A stretch of DNA of 64,000 nt from Lutacidiplasma sp049802875 (GTDB lineage: Archaea; Thermoplasmatota; Thermoplasmata; Lutacidiplasmatales; UBA184), in NCBI GenBank assembly GCA_049802875.1, contig JBARNH010000036.1, forward strand, positions 1 to 64,000. Reading direction: 5' to 3'. The stretch's first letter is position 1; each line of letters starts with the position of its first letter. Both the position numbers and the translations under genes were made by a program. Shown in pieces: positions 41,434-49,400 of this stretch. Below the pieces are notes generated by a model. It saw nothing but the letters and a program-made list of their open reading frames with translations. It had not been told where the DNA came from and made no database searches.

Positions 41434-42345
41434 CTATTGCTCGTTTTCTCCGGCGACGCCGGCCGAGGACCCGGCCAGCTGGTCCGCGCCGGGAAACGCG
41501 AATCGGTCCACGTGGAGTGGCTGACGCGGCGCGCGCGCCAGGTGACGATCCAAAAGCAGCTCCCGGAGGAAGACGAAAGCGGTGGTGACAAACGCAAGCC
41601 CCGGCACGATCTTGGAGTCGCCGTGACGGCGCTCCTCGAATCGGTACGGGATTTCACAGGTCCGAAGTTTCCCGTTCGTGGCGAGCAGGAACGGGACCAG
41701 TTCGAAGCCGAGATGTCCTTCACGATTGTGTTTCACTACCTCGAGGTCGATTCCGACGAACCCGGAGAGGGGGTCGCTCAGGTGTTTAGTCCGCGGAAGG
41801 AGAGCGTGGGTGAGCCAAGCGGCCCCCCTCGAGATGATGCTCCGGACGAGCTTTCGGTCGGTGGTCGAACCGCCGGCCGTGTATCGACTGGCGACGACCA
41901 TGTCGTACCCCTGGCGCAACTTCGCATAGATCTCCGGGATCGCGCTCGGCGGGTGCTGGAGATCCGAGTCCATGACAATCGCATACCGAACCCGGGTCCA
42001 GCGGAGGCCCTGGAGCCTCGCATTGAGTAGTCCGTTGCTCGCTCGATTGAGGACCGGAAGCACGCCCGGGTGACCGGACTCCCAGGATTCGATCTGATCG
42101 ATGGTCCCATCCGTGCTTCCATCGTCCACGATCACGACCTCGTGGGGGAAGTCGCACCCACGTTCGATCTCCTGCAGCAGGCGAGGCAGGTTGGTCGCCT
42201 CGTTCAACGTCGCGAGCACGATACAGGCCTCCGTGCGGCTGACCGGAGCCTGCGGAGCGACCCGGCTAGAAAAGAGACCCAAATCTCCGTGATACCCGAC
42301 TCCGTGCGGGAACGACGGCGCGACCATCTCACCCACCGCGCTCAT
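41434..42345 (-). CDS. Dolichyl-phosphate mannose synthase-like GT2
   Basis: This 303-residue protein has CIVLATLNEATNLPRLLQEI, then EVVIVDDGSTDGTIDQIE, then VMDSDLQHPPSAIPEIYAKL (DxD) and VASRYTAGGS. EIPYRFEERRHGDSKI closes the catalytic domain, as in polyprenyl-phosphate hexose synthases. It would supply the lipid-linked sugar used by the GT-C-like proteins in this window. ATG 42345 is preferred because GTGGGAG stands five bases upstream; the ORF is open to 42405. A TATA-like GAATTATG lies near 42390-42397. Confidence 0.88.
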   Translation of the reverse strand: MSAVGEMVAPSFPHGVGYHGDLGLFSSRVAPQAPVSRTEACIVLATLNEATNLPRLLQEIERGCDFPHEVVIVDDGSTDGTIDQIESWESGHPGVLPVLNRASNGLLNARLQGLRWTRVRYAIVMDSDLQHPPSAIPEIYAKLRQGYDMVVASRYTAGGSTTDRKLVRSIISRGAAWLTHALLPRTKHLSDPLSGFVGIDLEVVKHNREGHLGFELVPFLLATNGKLRTCEIPYRFEERRHGDSKIVPGLAFVTTAFVFLRELLLDRHLARAPRQPLHVDRFAFPGADQLAGSSAGVAGENEQ

Positions 42346-42767
42346 ACTAACTCCCACCCCCTCGGAGATCCCCGGCTCGCCGCCTGCATAATTCGGTGAC
42401 ATCAATCCTTGAATCTGTCGCGCACCGCGCTCGCGGGGCCGTTGACGGGAATACCGTCATTTCAGTCGACACCCTTCCCTCTAGGTAAAGATGACACCCG
42501 CTCTCGCGACGCCTCTCGGGTCGCCCCGGGTGCGGTCGGACGGCGCTTACGTCTCGAATTCACCATGGGGCCCATCAACCAACCGTCGGCCGGGGGGTAT
42601 AAATGGACGTGTCTTGATTCGACGATTCCCCGGGCCCGAGGTCTGACGGATAATCCTTCGCTTCCCTGGCAAATTGCGGGATTCAGACCGCACCGGTCCT
42701 ATCCGAGCGGGGTCGGCGGAACATCTCCGGAACTGTGTTGCGTCCACTGCCCGCGAGGGTGGTCGGA
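42346..42767. other. Intergenic stretch with an orphan TATA box
   Basis: This 422-bp gap has no supported gene. Near 42597-42604 is GTATAAAT within a G-rich flank, the clearest TATA box in the gap. On the plus strand it points to a region with no convincing ORF before the antisense PH-like gene. On the minus strand it is about 225 bp from ATG 42345. It may drive a small RNA or a long leader. Confidence 0.4.
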
Positions 42768-43169
42768 TCATCGTAGAGCTCCGCTCGACTCCGCCAGCCG
42801 GGCGTGTCGGGCGGAGGTTATCTCAGCGAGTACCGGCCCCGAAGGAGTCTCCCGGTTCAGCTTGAACTCTCGGCCGTCCAGCTCGATTCCCGGAATCTCG
42901 AGTCGATCACCGTACCCGATCGGTATCGAGAATTCGCGGGTGGAGAAGGTACGGATTCGGTCGAGCCGCGCGGTAAACAAAGCGGGCTTGACTAGCTTTC
43001 CTCCGCTAAAGAGCCCGGCCTGGCGGAAGAATAGGCACCGACGAGTGGTAAGGACCAGCAATCCCCGTACCCCTCTCGCGCCCCGCCGTCCCAGCATCTC
43101 CACCGGCCAGCCACCGAGGGTGTGCTCTCCCGTCTCCAGCTCCACCGGGTCGGGGGGATGGTCCGTCAC
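42768..43169 (-). CDS. PH-domain-like small protein
   Basis: This 133-residue protein starts at GTG 43169. The run LVLTTRRCLFFRQAGLF, then ARLDRIRTFSTREFSIPIG, then LEIPGIELDGREFKLN follows the strand order of bacterial/archaeal PH-like or GRAM-like domains (LTNxRLxF, then SxPLxxI). This family often acts at membranes. No partner gene is evident. The assignment rests on pattern only. Confidence 0.6.
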   Translation of the reverse strand: MTDHPPDPVELETGEHTLGGWPVEMLGRRGARGVRGLLVLTTRRCLFFRQAGLFSGGKLVKPALFTARLDRIRTFSTREFSIPIGYGDRLEIPGIELDGREFKLNRETPSGPVLAEITSARHARLAESSGALR

Positions 43170-43338
43170 ACGGGGCTCGACATTCTCGGGAGAGTTGAGA
43201 AGGTTGCGTCGCTTCGCAGAGCCCTGGCGAGGCCCGCGGGGTCGGTCCTCGGCCTTCTCCGCGCCGGGCTCCCGGCGAACTAACTCCGAGGGCGGGCCCT
43301 AGACTCACAACGGCGCCTCTCCCTCGCGAAACTGCAGC

Positions 43339-43347
43339 GTTAATCTT
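43339..43347 (+). promoter_or_regulatory. TATA box of the PD-(D/E)XK-like gene
   Basis: GTTAATCTT is centred about 39 bp before ATG 43382, predicting a leader of about 14 nt. Confidence 0.4.
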
Positions 43348-43381
43348 CCGGAGGGGGTGCGCCGAACGTGCGGAGCGTCCG

Positions 43382-44056
43382 ATGACCACGGTCCGGACGA
43401 TCGCCACTCACGACGTCGTCGCGACCGCTTACCCCCGGCCCGTGACCGAGCGGGACGAGATCGGTATGGCGGCGGGGAAGGCCATTGACGAAGCCCTCTC
43501 GCGTTTCAGCTACGAGTACAGCCAGTCTCGTCGGGCTACGTTCACCGCGATGGGCCGGTGGGCGACCGAGGTCCTAGACGCCGAGCTCGCGGACGCCGAC
43601 GTCCAGTTATCGGTGGGGCAACGCGATCAACAGCTGGCGGAGGTCTTCGGGGTGCTCCGCGCGTTTCGTAACAGCGAGCTGATGGGCTTGACTCGACCCC
43701 GGAGTCGGATGATTTTGATCAACGAACAGATCGGTGTCTACGCACAGCCGGACTATTGGGATGGTAAGGACCGGTTCTACGAGATGAAGAGCTACCAGGC
43801 GAGCCCAATGCCCCCCGACGTGCGTCTCCAAATCCAGCTCTTCCAGTGCGCTTTCCCCGGGTTTCGGGCGTTTCTCGCTTCCTTTGACCGTCACGCGACG
43901 CCGGTATCCACCAGCATCGAGCCGGTCGAGCCTCCGGCTCCCGCAGCCCGGGATACGGTGCTGAAACTTGCGTTCCAGACCGGCGTCGAAAAGGGCACCG
44001 CCAAGGTGCTGGAATACATCGACAATCCAGCGGTTCGGTATTCGATCGACCTGTAG
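43382..44056 (+). CDS. PD-(D/E)XK nuclease-like protein
   Basis: In this 224-residue protein the centre reads GVYAQPDYWDG, then FYEMKSYQ, then DVRLQIQLFQCAF. This matches motif II Asp, motif III ExK (EMK near 133) and a following Gln-containing helix as in RecB/Cas4-type nucleases. An N-terminal helical region and an Ala-rich C-terminus flank it. No cas genes or CRISPR repeats, helicase or methylase are nearby, so a repair or defence role is open. The family is otherwise unrecognised. Confidence 0.62.
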   Translation: MTTVRTIATHDVVATAYPRPVTERDEIGMAAGKAIDEALSRFSYEYSQSRRATFTAMGRWATEVLDAELADADVQLSVGQRDQQLAEVFGVLRAFRNSELMGLTRPRSRMILINEQIGVYAQPDYWDGKDRFYEMKSYQASPMPPDVRLQIQLFQCAFPGFRAFLASFDRHATPVSTSIEPVEPPAPAARDTVLKLAFQTGVEKGTAKVLEYIDNPAVRYSIDL

Positions 44057-44213
44057 GATCTGAACCGGGGCCTCAGATGGGGAGAAGCCCAACCAGATCC
44101 CGGAGCGAGATTCCCCTTCCTCGAAATCGCATTCGACAGATTCAACTAACCCGAATCCTTAGCACACCCGAGCGCCGGTGAACCAGGGCGGCCTCAGTAG
44201 GCGAAGGGAAACA

Positions 44214-44537
44214 ATGCCACTCTACATGTTTCAGTTCAGTTACAGCACGGAAGCTTGGGCGAACCTCATTCGTCAGCCGGAGGACCGCGCCGCCTCGATC
44301 GATGCAATGGCAAAGTCCCTGGGGGGACGGCTCGTTTCCTTGTACTACCATCTCGGGGAGTACGACGGGACGGCACTCCTGGAGGCTCCGGACGACGCCC
44401 GGGCTAACGCACTGATCTTGAGTGTGGTCGCCAGCGGAGCCCTCCGATCCTCAAGGACTACGCGTCTTTACTCGCCGAAGGAGCTGGTCGAGACACTCAC
44501 CTTGGCCGGAAAGTCGACCTATCGACCCCCCGGCTAG
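44214..44537 (+). CDS. GYD domain protein
   Basis: This 107-residue protein has the GYD pattern: MYMFQFSYS-like opening (MPLYMFQFSYS), a helix with RAASIDAMAKSLGGRLVSLY, YHLGEYDGTALLEAPDD and a C-terminal LYSPKELVETL. GYD proteins are small ferredoxin-like-fold proteins of unknown function. ATG 44214 is chosen because AAGGGAA precedes it and the fold starts there; the upstream frame begins at GTG 44178. It is convergent with the HxlR gene. Confidence 0.8.
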   Translation: MPLYMFQFSYSTEAWANLIRQPEDRAASIDAMAKSLGGRLVSLYYHLGEYDGTALLEAPDDARANALILSVVASGALRSSRTTRLYSPKELVETLTLAGKSTYRPPG

Positions 44538-44578
44538 GCACCGGCAGCGGCCGGACCCGATCTCGCCGCTTCGACGTC

Positions 44579-45115
44579 CTACCCCGATTTCGGGTAGGAG
44601 ACAATCGTCTCGAGCATCGCCCGATGCGCTTTTTCCATGCGGTGCGACCGCAAAGTCGTCGAATCGAGCGGGCCGCGGGCGGACTCGAGTGCCGGATGGT
44701 CGAAATCGACGTCCTCCGCCAACCCCGGACGAAGCTCCGGGGCGTCGAGCACTTCTCCGTAACGTTTGATCAGCTCCGAGAAGCCGTGCAGGAGGGGGAG
44801 TGCATCGCGGCCCTTGTCCGAGAGTACGTAAATCGGCCGTCGGGGGTTCGCATCGACTAAGGCTTTCCGCACGTATCCCTCCTCCCGGAGCTGCTTCAGG
44901 CGCAAGGACAGGATTCGACGACTCAGCCGCGGCTGGGAATGGAGAAGTTGACCGAACGTGACTCCGCGGTCGGTGGCTGCCCGCCCAAGGATCTGGAGAG
45001 TCCATTTCTTCCCGAGGACCCCGATTCGCATACCCAGAGGGACGTCGTCGTCACGGACCTTCCGAACCAGCCGACGGACCGGAGGGAGCCGGACCGGGGG
45101 TAGCGGCGCAATCAT
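44579..45115 (-). CDS. HxlR-like winged-helix regulator
   Basis: This 178-residue protein has the HxlR core GMRIGVLGKKWTLQILGRAA, then LSRRILSLRLKQLREEGYV (recognition helix) and a wing with PRRPIYVLSDKGRDALP. ATG 45115 lies 27 bp from the centre of TATA element GATATCCT (45138-45145), so the message should be leaderless; ATG 45127 is inconsistent with that promoter. The C-terminal 50 residues are an extra charged tail. It probably controls itself through the adjacent palindrome. Confidence 0.82.
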   Translation of the reverse strand: MIAPLPPVRLPPVRRLVRKVRDDDVPLGMRIGVLGKKWTLQILGRAATDRGVTFGQLLHSQPRLSRRILSLRLKQLREEGYVRKALVDANPRRPIYVLSDKGRDALPLLHGFSELIKRYGEVLDAPELRPGLAEDVDFDHPALESARGPLDSTTLRSHRMEKAHRAMLETIVSYPKSG

Positions 45116-45137
45116 GAACCCCGCCAAAAAGCGGTGG

Positions 45138-45158
45138 GTAGGATATCTAGCCGGCTAG
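45138..45158 (-). promoter_or_regulatory. HxlR promoter with a perfect palindrome
   Basis: The TATA element AGATATCC (minus strand) is followed on its upstream side by the perfect 12-bp palindrome CTAGCCGGCTAG (45147-45158), in the BRE position. A dimeric regulator bound there would affect TFB/TBP recruitment. A second short inverted repeat, CCGC-CAAAAA-GCGG (45121-45134), spans the predicted start site. Confidence 0.5.
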
Positions 45159-45358
45159 GGAAGCAATTGTTACCTGGGCCTCTTGCCGCCGGGTCGATGA
45201 GGAACTCCCCTGGTGGCGCGTCGACGTTCCGTCGTGAGGAAGCGTTCGCGACCAGGTAGCACGTAGTCCGACCCCGACAGGGTCTTGGATTCTTCGACGA
45301 TGTGGTCGCGGGGCCGCTAATTTGAGGAGTTGCTCCCACTCTGAAAGGGATCGAATCG

Positions 45359-45548
45359 GTGGACGACAACGCTCAGAGAATGTTGGAGGGTGCGTGGTCC
45401 CGGCTCGAGCGAGTCAACTACCCGGGGGAGCACGGACAGCGAGTATCGCGCGCTCACCGAACTCCTGCTCAACGAAGACGTGGGCTGCGAAGTGATCGGG
45501 ACGGTTCGGAACTCGACCCAAGCGGCGATTCGGATCCGCGAACGATAG
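45359..45548 (+). pseudogene. Possible small frameshifted gene
   Basis: A GTG at 45359 opens a frame reading DNAQRMLEGAWSRLERVN. After about 25 codons the protein-like reading moves to another frame: EYRALTELLLNEDVGCEVIG followed by TVRNSTQAAIRIRER, then TAG at 45546. The second part alone could start at GTG 45390 (52 residues). The composition looks more protein-like than the antisense. A single-base change would join the two, but this is tentative. Confidence 0.25.
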
Positions 45549-45670
45549 CTCGATCGCGCCTCAACGGACGACCGTTCATGGCTACGGAGACCGACCGAAG
45601 CCTCGGACCGGTGTCGAAGTCCCCGAAAACCGGTCGCCCCGTGGCGGGACCTTTGGGACTTGAGCCCCAT

Positions 45671-46108
45671 TCAAACGGGAAGGAAGGTGAGGATCCAGAA
45701 CAGCAGTACGAGCGCAACGAGGAACGTCAGAGTGTTCCTCCACTGCGCCCCCCGCAGCACTCGGGACGGACCGTCCTGGAGGTCGCCGGTGGGCGAACCG
45801 AGCACAAACCGAAGCTTGATCCCCGCGCCGGTCGCGACGGCGGCGAGGCCGAGTGTCCAGAGCAGTCGGGTCACCAGGATGGCGCCATCGATGGTGTTGA
45901 TGTTGGGAGCGGTGCTGGGGTTGAGTCCAACCACTCCCACGATCGTTCCTACGAAGACAAGCAGGAGCCCAATCGCCTTCGAGAGGAACGCAAGGAAGTC
46001 CCAGTTGATCGGCCGCCCCATCGGTGCCATCTGTGCCGGAACGGGCGGGGCCCATGGCGCAGGCGGTAGCGGCGGTGGGGCGCCCGAGCTCGAAGAGGTG
46101 CCGGCCAT
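45671..46108 (-). CDS. Small Pro-rich membrane protein
   Basis: This 145-residue protein has a Pro/Ala-rich cytosolic N-terminus (about 30 residues) and then three hydrophobic segments (about 39-60, 76-96 and 121-143). The TATA element CCTTAAATCT (46130-46138) is centred about 26 bp upstream of ATG 46108, which predicts a leaderless transcript. No family was recognised. It is divergent from the giant surface-protein gene. Confidence 0.7.
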   Translation of the reverse strand: MAGTSSSSGAPPPLPPAPWAPPVPAQMAPMGRPINWDFLAFLSKAIGLLLVFVGTIVGVVGLNPSTAPNINTIDGAILVTRLLWTLGLAAVATGAGIKLRFVLGSPTGDLQDGPSRVLRGAQWRNTLTFLVALVLLFWILTFLPV

Positions 46109-46400
46109 GCGCGCGCATCACCCCTTCGGCCTTAAATCTTCGGGCACACGGTGAACAGAGGCGCCCGGGACCCCCCGAGGACCAAGACCCTCTCCGCGCC
46201 GCCTCTCATCAGACCGGCGACCGGGATTGATGGCGGGTCGCGTGGTCGCGTTCGGATCCGAGCTCAAGTCGGGCAGGACGACGCGACTACCCCGAGATCG
46301 TAGCCATTCGACGCCCGTGCCGGGCGCTCTGGTAGGCAGTGGAACTCACTCCTGAAATAGGTGTCCCGTGAGGAGTTATCCGTAGGGTCTGAGGAACGGG
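46109..46400. promoter_or_regulatory. Divergent intergenic region upstream of the giant surface protein
   Basis: This 292-bp region holds two outward promoters. One is the minus-strand TATA at 46130-46138 for the small membrane protein. The other is a plus-strand GAGTTATCC near 46371-46379, about 26 bp before ATG 46401. No gene is seen between them. Confidence 0.45.
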
Positions 46401-49400
46401 ATGTACGCGCGCTGCCGGTCGCCAACGAACCCGAAAATCGGTTTGGTCCGGCTCGGGTTTCTGATAGCCCTCGGGGTCGGTCTCCTCGCCTCCACCGGCT
46501 TGGTAGTGTCGGCCGCCTCGTCGCCGGCCCCAGGTACCGTGAGGGGCAGCCCTCCGGTGGCGAGCGATCTCATGTTGATCGCGGGAACCATCCTCCCTGC
46601 ATCCCCGAGCATCGACAACGGTCAATCGGTGCTGCTCTCTTCCGCGGTTTCGGGCGGTACCCCACCGTACACCTACGCCTGGTACGAGTCCCCCGACGGG
46701 GCCGGCCCGTGCCCGGGAGACGGGGGACAGGTCGGCGGAAATTCTTCGACCGTCGATACGGGAGCGTTGACTTCGGGGGGCGGCCCCTATTACTATTGTT
46801 ACACGGTGACCGACAACAGTTCGGACGCCGCGGGGTCGGCCTGGGACCCGCTCACGGTGAATCCCGTGCTCGGCGCGGGCGCCGCCACGCCGGCGAGCCC
46901 GGTCATCGACTACGGGCAGTCGGTCACCCTCACGGCGAACCCGTCCTCCGGATCGCCGCCGTATAGCGACCAATGGTACTGGTCCTCGACCAACGGAGGA
47001 AGTTGCGGTTCGGGGACACCGCTCAAGGTCGGATCGAGTCAGTCGACGGGCTCGGAGATTACGGGACCGGGGACGTACTACTACTGCTACCTCGTGACGG
47101 ACAGTTCCGTGGGGGATCAGGGTGCCGAGAGCGCCAGTTCGGGCTGGGACGGCATCACCGTGAACTCCGCTCTCTCCGCGCCCGCAATCTCCGTCGCCCC
47201 GATGACGATCGACTCGGGGCAAAAGGCAACGCTCTCCACGACCACTTCGTTCACCGGAGGCACCGGTCCGTACAGCTGCGAGTGGCTGAGTGAAGCGCCC
47301 GGGGGTAACTACGCCAACCTCGGCAGTTCGTTCGGCTGCTCCCCTGGTGACCTGCCCACCGTGGGCACGGGCACTCTCTCCCCGACCGGCACTTGGAGTT
47401 TCGAGCTGCAGGTGACCGACAGTTCCGGGACCCCGAATACCGCGACCTCCGGCGCGGTGACCGTAGCGGTGGCGTCCGCGCTCGGAACGCCCTCGGTCAA
47501 CCCGCTCAACCCGTCGATCGATGTGGGTCAGTCGGTAGCGTTCACGTCCGACTGGTCGGGCGGACTCCCCGATTACATGGCGACACTGAACTCCGGCTCG
47601 TCGGCGACCTGCAGCGCGGACACGGTCGAGGTGCAGACGCTGTCTTCACTGCCAGGGGGGAGCGCCTCGTTCGCCGCCGTTTCGCCGGCTTCCGATATCG
47701 ACTACTGCATCGTGGTGACCGACTCGTCAACGGGTGCCCCGGCGGCGAGCGAGACCTCGTCCGTGAGCCGGGTGGTAGTCCACTCCGCTCTCACGGCACC
47801 CGCCGCACCGATGCCCAGTGCCGCGTCGCTGGATGCGGATCAATCGATGACGGTGGGCGGAACTATCCCGTCGACCGGCACACCGAGCTACGCTTGGCAG
47901 TGGCTGGTCTCGATCAACGGAGGCTCCTACAAGGACGCCACGCAGTGCGGGACGTCGGCGAGCGGCAGCGGTGCCTCTGCTGGCGCCTCGGAGACTTGCT
48001 CGATTCCGATCAACACGCTGACGGCCAGCAGCTCGTACAATTTCGAGCTGCAGGTCACGGACGGCGCGTCGTCACCCGAATCCGCGACCTCCCCGGCCTC
48101 TTCGACCGTGACCGTGAACTCCGCGTTCTCCGCGGGGTCGGTCTCCCCCAGTTCGCCCTCGATTGATTCCGGCCAATCGATCACCCTATCGACCAACCCC
48201 TCCGGCGGCACGACACCGTACAGTTATCAGTGGTATTCCTCCGCCAAGGGATCCGGCGCGTGCGACGCCGGGACCACGCACGGAACGGGTGCGACCCAGG
48301 TCGTGACTCCCTCCGCGACCACCCACTATTGCTACACTGCTTCGGACAGCTCTCATCCGCCAGTGATGCAGAGTTCGAGCTGGGACGGGGTTACGGTGAA
48401 CCCCGCGCTGTCGTCCGGAGCCGCCAGCCCCGGATCGCCGACGATCGACTTCGGGCAGTCGATCACCCTGAGCGGAAACCCAGCGAGCGGGACGCCCCCG
48501 TATTCGTACCAGTGGTACGCGTCCGACAGCAGTTCGGGAAGCTGTGCTTCCGGAACCCCTCTCGGGACGAATCCGACCCAGGCCACCGGTACGGAGATCA
48601 CCGGTCCGGGGTCGTTTTACTTCTGCTATGTCGCGGCGGACAGTTCCCTGGCGGATGGCGGCCACGAGTCGGCTCCGTCGGCGTGGGACCGGGTGACGGT
48701 GAATCCCACACTCTCGGCTCCCAGTGCCCCGACCGTCACCGCCCCCGCCTTGGATGTCAACCAGGCGTTGAGCGCGTCGGGAACCGTCCCTTCGACGGGG
48801 ACCGCGCCCTACGGTTGGCAGTGGCTCATGGCCGTGAACGGAGGGACCTACGCAGACGCGAGCCTCTGTGCGGTCGCTCACGGGTCGGGGGCCCCCGCGG
48901 GCGGCACCGAAACATGCGGCATCGCCGGCGGTGCGCTCACGACGGGGGACAACTACGCCTTCGAGCTCAAGATCACGGACACTGCACCGACGCCTGCTAC
49001 GGCCGTCTCCGCCGCATCGTCAACCGTGACGGTCCACCCCGCGTTAACCGCCGCCGGGGCGCCGACCCCGAGTTCGACCGCCCTCGATGCCGACCAGGCC
49101 ATGACGGTCACCGGAAAGCTTGCGTCGACGGGGACGCCGAACTACGCCTGGCAGTGGCTGATCTCGATCAACGCCGGCGCCGACGTGGACGCGGCGCAGT
49201 GCGGAGCATCGGCGAGCGGAACCGGGGCGGTCGGCGGAGCCACGGAGACCTGCACCATCCCCGGCGACACCCTGACGGCCAGCACGTCGTACACGTTCGA
49301 ATTGAAGGTGACGGATAGTGCGTCGACACCCGAGGTGACGACGTCGGCGGCTTCGTCGAAAGTGACCACCAGCTCGGCGCTCACGGCCGGCCTGGCGACG

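Noticed and set aside
42409..43302. 297-residue plus-strand frame
   Set aside because: It is Arg/Ser/Pro-rich and antisense to the PH-like gene, which has a clear domain pattern and better codon use.
45359..46069. 236-residue plus-strand frame over the small membrane protein
   Set aside because: Most of it is antisense to the leaderless membrane-protein gene, and only its first 25 codons look protein-like.
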